Shown here piece by piece: positions 20,693 through 26,945 of a DNA stretch of 30,571 bases. This stretch comes from a bacterium (GTDB taxonomy: Bacteria; Elusimicrobiota; Elusimicrobia; Elusimicrobiales; UBA9959). Position 1 is the stretch's first letter. Each line of letters begins with the position of its first letter. Below the pieces are notes generated by a model. The model was not told the DNA's origin, made no database searches, and worked only from the letters and a program-made list of their open reading frames with translations. Made by a program: the position numbers and the translations under genes. The stretch spans positions 1-30,571 of the forward strand of contig JAKAMO010000020.1 in assembly GCA_021812825.1 (NCBI GenBank). Direction: 5' to 3'.

Positions 20693-21334
20693 TCAGCGGC
20701 CTTTCGGGACCTCCATGGACCTGAGCACGTTGGAGACCCAGCCCGCCAGCTTAGGGTCCGGCCCGGCCTTGAGGGCGTTCAGGGCCGACCGCGCCGCGGG
20801 GGTGCCTATCTTGCCCAGGCTCTCCACGGCGGCTATCCTGACCAGCTCGTCCTCGTCGCCGACGGCCGCCTTGCGCAGCGCGGGTACGCCGTTGTCGGAG
20901 CCGAGCGAGCCCAGCACCTCCGCCGCCTTCCAGCGGGTGTTCCTGTCCTTGTCGCTCATCAGCGCGGCCGCCGGAGCGGCGGCGCGCCTGTCGCCCAGAT
21001 CGCGCAGCCCTTCCAGCGCGCCGAGGCGCGTAACGGTGTCCGTGGACTTGAGCGAATCGGACAGCACCAGGTAGGCGGCCTTGTCCTTGGAGCGGCCTAT
21101 AAGGCGGGCGGCGCGCTCCCTGATGGCCGGATCTTCGTCGGAAAGGGACTTCTTCAGCAGGTCCATCTTCCAGGGCTGCTTCGAACCCCCGACATCTTCC
21201 AGCGCCTTGCGGCGGTTATGGAAGTCCTTGTCGGCCAGCCGGCTTTCGTCGGCGGCGCGGTCGGGCGCAGGCACGTCGGCGGCCTTGGCGGCGCCGACTG
21301 CGATCATTAATATCGTTATAATAGTCTTTAGCAT
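20693..21334 (-). CDS. Exported HEAT-repeat protein
   Basis: The protein has 213 residues. I chose the ATG at 21334 because it gives a clean signal peptide (MLKTIITILMIAVGAAKA). The same frame extends upstream to 21550, but that extension covers the promoter at 21449-21422 and reads as non-protein sequence. After the signal peptide there are about five to six HEAT/PBS-lyase-like helical repeats (residues 35-205), each with the pattern D...R..AA..LG..., for example DPAIRERAARLIG at 68-80 and ELVRIAAVESLGKIG at 163-177. Such repeats are protein-binding scaffolds and no catalytic residues are evident. The start lacks a strong Shine-Dalgarno. It is the first gene before the giant gene, 15 nt apart, so a role tied to that protein (for example a periplasmic partner) is inferred from context only. 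Confidence 0.85.
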   Translation of the reverse strand: MLKTIITILMIAVGAAKAADVPAPDRAADESRLADKDFHNRRKALEDVGGSKQPWKMDLLKKSLSDEDPAIRERAARLIGRSKDKAAYLVLSDSLKSTDTVTRLGALEGLRDLGDRRAAAPAAALMSDKDRNTRWKAAEVLGSLGSDNGVPALRKAAVGDEDELVRIAAVESLGKIGTPAARSALNALKAGPDPKLAGWVSNVLRSMEVPKGR

Positions 21335-21421
21335 CGGTAAACGCAAAACGACCAAGCCGCTCTGCGCTACTTTCCGGCCAGTGGCCGTACGGGGGCGCGG
21401 GGCGGACACGGTAATTAAATC

Positions 21422-21449
21422 ATTATAATATAAAATCGTTGTTTCGCAA
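21422..21449 (-). promoter_or_regulatory. Sigma70-like promoter of the HEAT-giant operon
   Basis: On the minus strand there is TTGCGA (21449-21444), a 16-nt spacer and a perfect TATAAT (21427-21422). The whole stretch is AT-rich in an otherwise GC-rich window. The predicted start near 21415 leaves a leader of about 80 nt before the HEAT gene. Confidence 0.65.
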
Positions 21450-21570
21450 ACGTTAAAAAGCCGTGACATGGGCCGCGCGCCCGGGCGCGCGGGAAGAGGA
21501 CGGCCCTGGGCCGCCATTATAATCCTGCCTGGCATTCCGGCGTGGGACATCCTTGCCTCCGGCGGGGCCC

Positions 21571-21644
21571 AAAAAAGGGCCGTTTCCGCTCTCTTCGCCT
21601 CAACCCGGTTCTGGGCTGATACCCCGAAGACAGCGGAAACGGCC
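21571..21644 (-). terminator. Long-stem intrinsic terminator after the riboswitch-like RNA
   Basis: GGCCGTTTCCGCT (21644-21632) pairs perfectly with AGCGGAAACGGCC (21590-21578). A further CTTCG/CGAAG pair sits within the loop, and the stem is followed by CTTTTTT (T-run complement at 21576-21571). The bases after the T-run (GGGCC) can also pair with the GGCCC before it, giving an alternative hairpin. Confidence 0.8.
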
Positions 21645-21686
21645 TGAATCCGTTCCGCAACGCCGGCATAAAGCCGTACGGTCCCT

Positions 21687-21768
21687 GGTCTTCGGCAGCC
21701 TGACCCCCGTTCACGTAACGGGTCTTAGCTTTGCGCCGCCGGCTTTGGCCGGCTTTGCTATTATCGGT
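21687..21768 (-). promoter_or_regulatory. Candidate c-di-GMP-I (GEMM) riboswitch aptamer
   Basis: Read on the minus strand, TAGC (21760-21757) and GCTA (21729-21726) close a hairpin. Its arms carry the GEMM-type internal loop: GCAAAGCC on the 5' side and GGCGCAAAGC on the 3' side, around a GCCGGC stem with a CAAA tetraloop. A second stem follows (GACCC..GGGTC) and then AGGCTGCCGAAG. This matches the GEMM-I order known from the family: GGCAAACC, P1 hairpin with a GNRA-type loop, GACGCAAAGCC, P2 hairpin, and a 3' GGxTGCCG strand. Differences are CAAA instead of GAAA and no clear tetraloop receptor in P2. The 3' strand CCGAAGAC is complementary to GTCTTCGG inside the downstream terminator hairpin, a plausible switching element. 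Confidence 0.6.
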
Positions 21769-21990
21769 ACGCTTCTAAAACTACTGCCCCGGCTTCCTAC
21801 TGAAACACCCCGCCCTTTTGGGACACACACCGCGCTACCGTCACACCGCGTCTGTCTGCGACCGCAACTGCACCACCGCACCGCTGCCGCACTGCACCAA
21901 GCCAAAAGGGCGGGGCACGTCACTGAAGGTGCCGTATCAGGGGCTATGCCCATCGGACGGCCACCGCGAACCACGCCTCTCCGCGGTTAT

Positions 21991-22018
21991 ATTATAGCAG
22001 ACGGATACGGTTTGTCAA
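21991..22018 (-). promoter_or_regulatory. Near-consensus promoter for the non-coding RNA
   Basis: TTGACA (22018-22013), a 16-nt spacer and TATAAT (21996-21991): both hexamers are perfect. It begins 18 nt after the S41 gene stop and points leftward into the structured RNA, with a start near 21984. It is the best promoter in the window. Confidence 0.85.
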
Positions 22019-22036
22019 GAGGCATCCGTTGACGCG

Positions 22037-23158
22037 TCAAGGGGCCCTCGAACCGCCGCGCAACGACTCCAGCGCGGCCGAATACGCCTTATCGGAGAGA
22101 AGGGAAGCCGCGCCCCAGGCGGGCGTGCCGCCGCCCGCCGGCACGTCGGGCTGCACCCCCCGGCCCTCCAGGTCCGCGCCGGACGCCGTGACCAGCCTGG
22201 CCACGGTAAGGCGCAAACCCCGGCCCTCGCCCAGAGGAAAGGTCTTCTGAACGGATACCCTGCCGGCGGTGCGCGAGCCCACCAGAGCGGCCCCCGCCAG
22301 CTCCTTAAGAGAGGCGGCGAAGACCTCGCCCGTCATGGAGGTACCGCCGTCCACCAGTACCGCCACGCGAAAACCGGAGAAAGGGCCGGCCTTCCTGGCC
22401 AGATAATCCCTGGAATACAGCTCATGCCTGGAAGCCAGCCTGAGCACCGGACCCGGCTTCCGGGCGAAAAGGGTCAGCAGGTCGGCCGCCTCGGCCGGCG
22501 ATCCGCCCCTGTTGCCGCGCAGGTCCAGAACCACGTTCCTGGCCCCCTGCTTTACCAGGCCGGCCAGTCCGGAGGCGGCTATAGCGGCTGAATCGCCGTA
22601 AAAAAGCCCCAGCCGCACGAAAGCCGTGCGGGTACCGGGCTCATAGAAGCCGAATATCTCCGGCGCGGAGAACGGCTCCGCCTTGACGGCGGCGTCGAAT
22701 TCGGACACCCCCCCGCTGCCGCGGCGGGCCGCCCTTATGGCCAACTGGCCGCCGCCCGCCAGCGCCTTCAGGAAGCCTTCCGAACCCGGCGGTTGCGAGT
22801 TAACGGAGAGCAGCTTGTCCCTGTCCCTGAGGCCGGCCTTCTCGGCCGGAGAGCCCTTGAACACCCTGAACAGGCAGTAGCCGCCGTCCTTTATCCCCGT
22901 CAGCATGCCGAAGGACGGGGCTGGCGCGGCGGAGGAAAGCTTCAAGGCGCGCCTGCGCTCCACTATCTCGGAGTAAGGGTCCGCCTCCTTCAATCCGGCC
23001 GCCCCTTTCTCCCTCAGCAGCATTCTCAGCCTGCCGGGGTCCTGTTCGGAAAAGCCCTGCTCCCGGAATATCTCCAGCGTCCGCTCCTCGGGCGGCTTGT
23101 ACGCGCAGGCGGACAGCGACAGCAGCAGCAGGGTGGTCAATATATCGTTCTTGGTCAT
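22037..23158 (-). CDS. PDZ-S41 family lipoprotein, probably without the standard catalytic pair
   Basis: The protein has 373 residues. A lipoprotein signal peptide ends in the lipobox LSAC (C18), so it is probably lipid-anchored outside the inner membrane. A PDZ-like domain covers about 82-145 (GSPAEKAGLRDRDKLLSVN), and an S41/C-terminal-processing-peptidase fold covers about 165-340 (LDLRGNRGG at 211-219). Normal S41 enzymes use a Ser-Lys pair in SASASE and FGKGxVQ. Here the matching segments are GTSMTGE and TAGRVSVQ, with identical spacing from the Glu. By alignment the Ser position is Met275 and the Lys position is Arg300, while Gln304 is kept. It may be a non-catalytic PDZ scaffold, or use nearby Ser274/Thr276. 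It follows the 24495-23221 gene by 62 nt and probably shares its transcript. The start has no good Shine-Dalgarno at normal distance. Confidence 0.85.
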   Translation of the reverse strand: MTKNDILTTLLLLSLSACAYKPPEERTLEIFREQGFSEQDPGRLRMLLREKGAAGLKEADPYSEIVERRRALKLSSAAPAPSFGMLTGIKDGGYCLFRVFKGSPAEKAGLRDRDKLLSVNSQPPGSEGFLKALAGGGQLAIRAARRGSGGVSEFDAAVKAEPFSAPEIFGFYEPGTRTAFVRLGLFYGDSAAIAASGLAGLVKQGARNVVLDLRGNRGGSPAEAADLLTLFARKPGPVLRLASRHELYSRDYLARKAGPFSGFRVAVLVDGGTSMTGEVFAASLKELAGAALVGSRTAGRVSVQKTFPLGEGRGLRLTVARLVTASGADLEGRGVQPDVPAGGGTPAWGAASLLSDKAYSAALESLRGGSRAP

Positions 23159-23220
23159 TGTCTATCGCACGGGAGAGATCCTCCGGGCCGGCGCCGGGCG
23201 GAGCATGGAGATGATACAAC

Positions 23221-24495
23221 CTATACCCACATCGTATCGCCGGAGGAGAAGTCCCCGGAATCGGGGCCGGCCCACAGGGAGGAGCGGTCGGAGACGCCTG
23301 CTCCGTCCCTGTTGGGCAGACAGCAGCAGGGGGCCTCCTTGGTGCAGCCGCACTCCTCGCCGAAGCCGTTCTCGTCCACCCAGTTCTGCAGGTCGTCGTC
23401 GCTGATGCCCTGCGGTTCCTCGCCGTCCTCTCCGCCGCCCAGGCCCAGGCCGTTCAGACCGCCAGGCCCGTCCCCGTTGCCTCCGGGATCGCCGGGAGAA
23501 CCGGTACCGGCTATGCCGGAGAAAAGACCGTTCATCATGCCGCCGGACATGTCGGCCAGCATCTTGCCTATCTGCGATTTGTCGTCCCTCTTCAGGGCCT
23601 CCTCGGTGCCTTCCTTGTTGAACTTGGGGGCCGCGACCTCGGAGTCGGCGAGGTGTTTGGCCTCGGCCACGCTGACGTCCTGGTCGCGCAGGAAGCCGGG
23701 TATGGAGGAGGGGTTGACCCTGTCGAGCTTCGAGCGCACTTCGTCGTCGTATTCGATGGCCGTCTCGGCCTCGGGGGAGGCGTCGAAGGCCCTGGAGACC
23801 CAGCTCTTGGCGGCGTCGTTGGAGGCCAGGCGGGCGCCGTAGAAGGAGACGCGGAAAGCGCCTTTGAGGGACTCGAGCACGCCGCCCCTCGCGGCCTTGT
23901 TCGCCGAGGCCTGCGCGCTTTCCTTCTGGATCTCGGCCTTCCCTACGATGGTACCGCTGCCCTTGAACCCCGCCATACCGGCAGGAAGGCCCTTGGAATT
24001 CGTGCCGCCGGCCCCCCCGGAAAACGAGGCCCTGGCCTGCAGCTTGCCCCTCATAGCGGCGTCGGGGGCCTGTCCCCCTCCGCTGCCGCCGTAAGAGCCG
24101 CCCTCATCCGCTGCGGCATCGCCCCCCTGTCCGGAAGCACCGGAAACCTGCGTGGAGCGGCCGGAGGCGTCAGCCAGCAGCTCATCCTTGGTCCTGAAAA
24201 GGGAAGGATTAAGGCGGGATGCGGAGGCCTCTTCCTTCGCGCGGCCGGGCAACTCTTCCCCGGCGCCGAAAACGTCGCCCTTCTTCCCGCCCGCGTTGCC
24301 TTCATAAATGGAGCTATTGGCGGAAAGCTGGTCGTAATCGGAACCGCCGCCCAGCTTGTGGGCCGTGTCCTTCAGACCGGTCAGCGCGTAGTAGCCGCCG
24401 CCGCCCAGCAGCACCAGAGTGAGCAGCAGGGCCAGAGGCCAGTATTTCCTCTCTTTTTTCTGCTCTACGGTCTCGCTATTTTCCTCGGAAGGCAT
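23221..24495 (-). CDS. Single-pass membrane protein of unknown function, Gly-rich with C-terminal Cys cluster
   Basis: The protein has 424 residues from the ATG at 24495, chosen because GGAGGAG sits just upstream; an in-frame start seven codons earlier has no such site. A charged N-terminus (KKERKYW) precedes one transmembrane helix at about residues 20-40, so most of the protein is probably outside the cytoplasm. The rest is low in hydrophobicity and rich in Gly, Ser and Ala. It includes a Gly-rich region near 125-140 and a second near 330-370 (GGNGDGPGGLNGLGLGGG). Near the C-terminus there is an acidic segment, then CGC and, six residues later, CCC (CGCTKEAPCCCLPNRD), the only Cys residues. 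I do not recognise a family. It has its own promoter and is followed by the S41 lipoprotein, which suggests a joint envelope function. Confidence 0.8.
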   Translation of the reverse strand: MPSEENSETVEQKKERKYWPLALLLTLVLLGGGGYYALTGLKDTAHKLGGGSDYDQLSANSSIYEGNAGGKKGDVFGAGEELPGRAKEEASASRLNPSLFRTKDELLADASGRSTQVSGASGQGGDAAADEGGSYGGSGGGQAPDAAMRGKLQARASFSGGAGGTNSKGLPAGMAGFKGSGTIVGKAEIQKESAQASANKAARGGVLESLKGAFRVSFYGARLASNDAAKSWVSRAFDASPEAETAIEYDDEVRSKLDRVNPSSIPGFLRDQDVSVAEAKHLADSEVAAPKFNKEGTEEALKRDDKSQIGKMLADMSGGMMNGLFSGIAGTGSPGDPGGNGDGPGGLNGLGLGGGEDGEEPQGISDDDLQNWVDENGFGEECGCTKEAPCCCLPNRDGAGVSDRSSLWAGPDSGDFSSGDTMWV

Positions 24496-24571
24496 ATCTC
24501 CTCCGGCGGCAAACAAAAGATAAAGGTCTGGGGACTGGCTTCCGCCATCTCCTGGGCCTTTCGTTCACAAT

Positions 24572-24600
24572 GTTATAGCAGAGGAAACCGGAATTTTCAA
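24572..24600 (-). promoter_or_regulatory. Promoter for the membrane protein / S41 lipoprotein pair
   Basis: TTGAAA (24600-24595), a 17-nt spacer and TATAAC (24577-24572). The -35 contains the TGA stop codon of the upstream protease gene, so the two transcription units abut directly. Confidence 0.65.
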
Positions 24601-26303
24601 GGGGTAGCCCCTGGCGCCGTGGACGGGGCTTCCGGGCCGTCCGTGGCCGGCAGGGCGCTCTTGAGCATGCGCGACGGCTTGCCGAACTCCGCGAAGATGG
24701 CGGCTATCTCGTCGTAATCCAGCTCCTCGCGGGCCAGCAGCTCGGCGGTGAAGCGCTCCACTATCTTCCAGTTCTCCCTCAGCAGCTTTTCCACGTCCGC
24801 CAGCTGTTCCCGCAGCAGTTCCTGCGTCTCCAGCTCCAGCTTGTCCGCTATCGCGGCGGAGCGCTCGGATTTCCTGACCGAAGAGTAATTGCCGATGAAG
24901 CCGCTCTTGCCCATGCCCATAGCCCACACCATGTGGTGCGCCGTGTTGGCCGCGCTGGCGAAATCAGAGCCCACTCCGGAGGAGGTGACGCCGTACTTGA
25001 TCTTCTCCGCGGCGAAGCCGCCCAGAGAGGCCCGCAGCCAGCCTATGTAGCTGTCCCTGTCCGGCACGTGCAACTCCTCGATCGGCATATGGTGCACCAC
25101 TCCCAGCGCCCCGCCGCGGTGCAGGATCGAGGCCTTGAACACGTCGTCCGTGGGATGGGACAGGTAGATGGTCACCAGGTGGCCGGCCTCGTGGCAGGCT
25201 ATGCGCTCGCGCTCGCGAGGGGTCATGCTGAGCCGGTGAGCCACCCCCAGCTCTATGCGCTCTATGGCCGCGCTGATGTCCTTGTAAGTCACCTTGTCGG
25301 AGTCGTTGCGGACGGCTATCAACGCCGCCTCCTTTACCACGTTCTCGATGTCGGCCGGGGAGTTGCCTACGGCCTTGCGCGCCAGGCGCCCTACGTCCAT
25401 AGAGGTGTCATAACTTATCTTGCCCAGGTAATGCGCGAAGAGCTTCTCGCGCTCGGCCAGGTTGGGCTTGTCCACGAAGATCTTGCGGTCGAAGCGGCCA
25501 GGCCGGAGCAGGGCCTCGTCCAGTATGTTCTCCACCGCGTTGGTGGCGCCGAAGACGATAACGTTGGCGGCCGAATCGAGGCCGTCCATCTCCACCAGCA
25601 GCTGGTTCTGCGTGCTGTTGGTCTCGGAACCGCCGCCGAACGCGTCGTACAGTATGCGGCGGCGCCCTATGACCTCTATCTCGTCTATGAAGATTATGCA
25701 CGCGCCGTGGGCCTGCGCGTACTCCCTGGCCTGCTTGAAGAGCTTCCTGACGCGGGCCGCACCCACGCCCACGAAGACCTCAACGAACTCGGAGCCCGCC
25801 ACCGACAGGAAGGGCACGCCGGCCTCGGTGGCCACCGCCTTGGCCAGCAGCGTCTTGCCGCAGCCAGGAGGGCCCACCAGCAGGGCGCCTTTCAGGATCT
25901 TTCCGCCTATCGCCTTCACGCGGGTGCGGTCCTTGATGAGCTGCACCAGCTCCCAAGCCTCGCGCTTGGCCTCCTCCAGGCCGACTATGTCGGTGAAACG
26001 TATATTGACCGCGCCGGCGTCCACCTTGGTCTTCTTCAGCGCGCTGAAGCCGCCGGACTGCATCAGGAACAGGAAGCCCACGAAGATCAGCGTGTTAAAG
26101 ACCATCCAAGGCATGCTGGCCACGTTCATGCCGATTATATAGCGGCGGGTGTTCTCCTCCATCCCGGCCAGGTACCAGACCGGGAAGACCACCGCCAGCA
26201 GCACGACAACGACAATGGTTATGGCCAGCCAGTGCCGCATAAAGTAGTTCTTTATCTTGAACCAGAACATAAGCGGAAAAGGGACATGAACCGAGGCGGC
26301 CAA
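24597..26303 (-). CDS. FtsH-like membrane AAA+ zinc metalloprotease
   Basis: 568 residues from a TTG at 26303 behind GGGGAGG; an alternative is the ATG at 26270 (residue 12), which lacks a ribosome site. Two transmembrane helices (about 25-46 and 64-82) enclose a very short outer loop of about 18 residues; typical FtsH has a much larger one. The AAA+ module has Walker A GPPGCGKT (144-151), Walker B IIFIDE (203-208) and a second region of homology NILDEALLRPGRFDR (259-273). The M41 protease has HEAGH (371-375) and a likely third zinc ligand at D447 in SSGVGSDFASA. All catalytic elements look intact. Family role: ATP-driven extraction and degradation of membrane proteins. It ends the Tad-like operon, 53 nt after the TadE-like gene, so it may process or clear these proteins. 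It is probably a specialised paralogue rather than the housekeeping FtsH, given the length and loop. Confidence 0.92.
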   Translation of the reverse strand: MAASVHVPFPLMFWFKIKNYFMRHWLAITIVVVVLLAVVFPVWYLAGMEENTRRYIIGMNVASMPWMVFNTLIFVGFLFLMQSGGFSALKKTKVDAGAVNIRFTDIVGLEEAKREAWELVQLIKDRTRVKAIGGKILKGALLVGPPGCGKTLLAKAVATEAGVPFLSVAGSEFVEVFVGVGAARVRKLFKQAREYAQAHGACIIFIDEIEVIGRRRILYDAFGGGSETNSTQNQLLVEMDGLDSAANVIVFGATNAVENILDEALLRPGRFDRKIFVDKPNLAEREKLFAHYLGKISYDTSMDVGRLARKAVGNSPADIENVVKEAALIAVRNDSDKVTYKDISAAIERIELGVAHRLSMTPRERERIACHEAGHLVTIYLSHPTDDVFKASILHRGGALGVVHHMPIEELHVPDRDSYIGWLRASLGGFAAEKIKYGVTSSGVGSDFASAANTAHHMVWAMGMGKSGFIGNYSSVRKSERSAAIADKLELETQELLREQLADVEKLLRENWKIVERFTAELLAREELDYDEIAAIFAEFGKPSRMLKSALPATDGPEAPSTAPGATP

Positions 26304-26356
26304 CGGCCTCCCCGTTCAAAATACCTTTATATTTCCTCCATTTTTTTAGACACGGT

Positions 26357-26941
26357 TTACTTCAGGCCGGGCAGAACGAACTTGATCGGTCTGTCCCGGT
26401 TGGGGACGTACTTTATAACCTCCAGCTTCTTGCCGCCGGCGCACAGGTAGTCGTGGCCGTTCATACAGGCCGCCCCGTAGGGATGACCGCATACGGCCTG
26501 CTTCGGATATTTGCAGAGCAGCTTGACCCCGGCAGGGTTGGTCACCACCGTCAGCGTCACCACGTTCCACACCTGCGTACGGACCACGTCCATCTTCAGG
26601 TCCTTCAGGTTCAGGAATTTTGATACCGCGGGGGTATCAAATCCGATATACCCCCTTACCGCCTTGATGATGTCCGGCTTCAGGGTGTTCTCGTCCCATA
26701 CCACCCAGTCCGCGTTCAAATGCGACTCCAGCTGCCAGCGGCGGGCGGCGTAATAGGAGGCTATCTCCATCTTCTGCACCAGTACCAGCAGCGCGAAGAT
26801 CTTGGCGGTTATGAAGACGATGATCAGGAAGATAGGGAACAGCAGCACCACCTCGGTCATGGCCTGGCCGGAACGGCCGTCCCTCAGACAGGAGGCCGCC
26901 CTGCCTATACGCCCGGAAATGGTCTTCAGCGCCTTCGTCAT
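26357..26941 (-). CDS. TadE-like pseudopilin / Tad-associated envelope protein
   Basis: The protein has 194 residues. The N-terminal stretch GQAMTEVVLLFPIFLIIVF (25-43) followed by a long hydrophobic helix to about residue 56 is the TadE-type signature: a Gly-Gln before the helix, a Glu at its start and Pro within it. The C-terminal part is presumably extracytoplasmic and has four Cys between about 142 and 166 (LLCKY, AVCGH, AACMN, YLCAG), which could form two disulfides. In Tad systems such minor pseudopilins are needed for Flp pilus assembly. Only 4 nt separate it from the preceding TadG-like gene, implying coupled translation. The Tad secretion ATPase and platform proteins are not in this window. 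Confidence 0.82.
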   Translation of the reverse strand: MTKALKTISGRIGRAASCLRDGRSGQAMTEVVLLFPIFLIIVFITAKIFALLVLVQKMEIASYYAARRWQLESHLNADWVVWDENTLKPDIIKAVRGYIGFDTPAVSKFLNLKDLKMDVVRTQVWNVVTLTVVTNPAGVKLLCKYPKQAVCGHPYGAACMNGHDYLCAGGKKLEVIKYVPNRDRPIKFVLPGLK

Positions 26942-26945
26942 AGGG

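Larger units (their letters stand above)
21571..21984 (-). ncRNA. Structured non-coding RNA / long leader containing a riboswitch-like domain
   Basis: About 415 nt lie between a near-consensus promoter (22018-21991) and an intrinsic terminator (21644-21571), with no convincing ORF on either strand. The 5' half contains small hairpins (ACCGCG/CGCGGT near 21985-21960; GGCAC/GTGCC near 21933-21914). It also contains a perfect 14-bp long-range stem: 21915-21902 pairs with 21821-21808 and encloses about 80 nt of G-rich sequence. The 3' half contains the GEMM-like aptamer. I looked for the conserved cores of RNase P RNA, tmRNA and SRP RNA and did not find them. The 5' domain matches nothing I recognise. 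It could be a free small RNA or the leader of the HEAT-giant operon when the terminator is bypassed. Confidence 0.6.

Noticed and set aside
21481..21540. A further TATAAT near 21518 as an additional promoter
   Set aside because: No -35-like hexamer at a suitable distance, and no extended -10. The site at 21449-21422 is better placed for the HEAT gene.
21335..21550. N-terminal extension of the HEAT protein to 21550
   Set aside because: It spans the AT-rich promoter, has no membrane or domain character, and would place the signal peptide internally. The start at 21334 is far more natural.
21571..21984. RNase P RNA, tmRNA, SRP RNA or 6S RNA as identity of the non-coding RNA
   Set aside because: I did not find the RNase P conserved blocks, the tmRNA ends and tRNA-like domain, or the SRP apical-loop core. 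The length and promoter alone do not identify it.
21553..22032. Plus- and minus-strand ORFs across the structured RNA (for example 21553-22032 plus, 21711-21974 minus)
   Set aside because: There is no ribosome site, the composition is unlike the neighbouring genes, and strong inverted repeats, a promoter and a terminator explain the region better as RNA.
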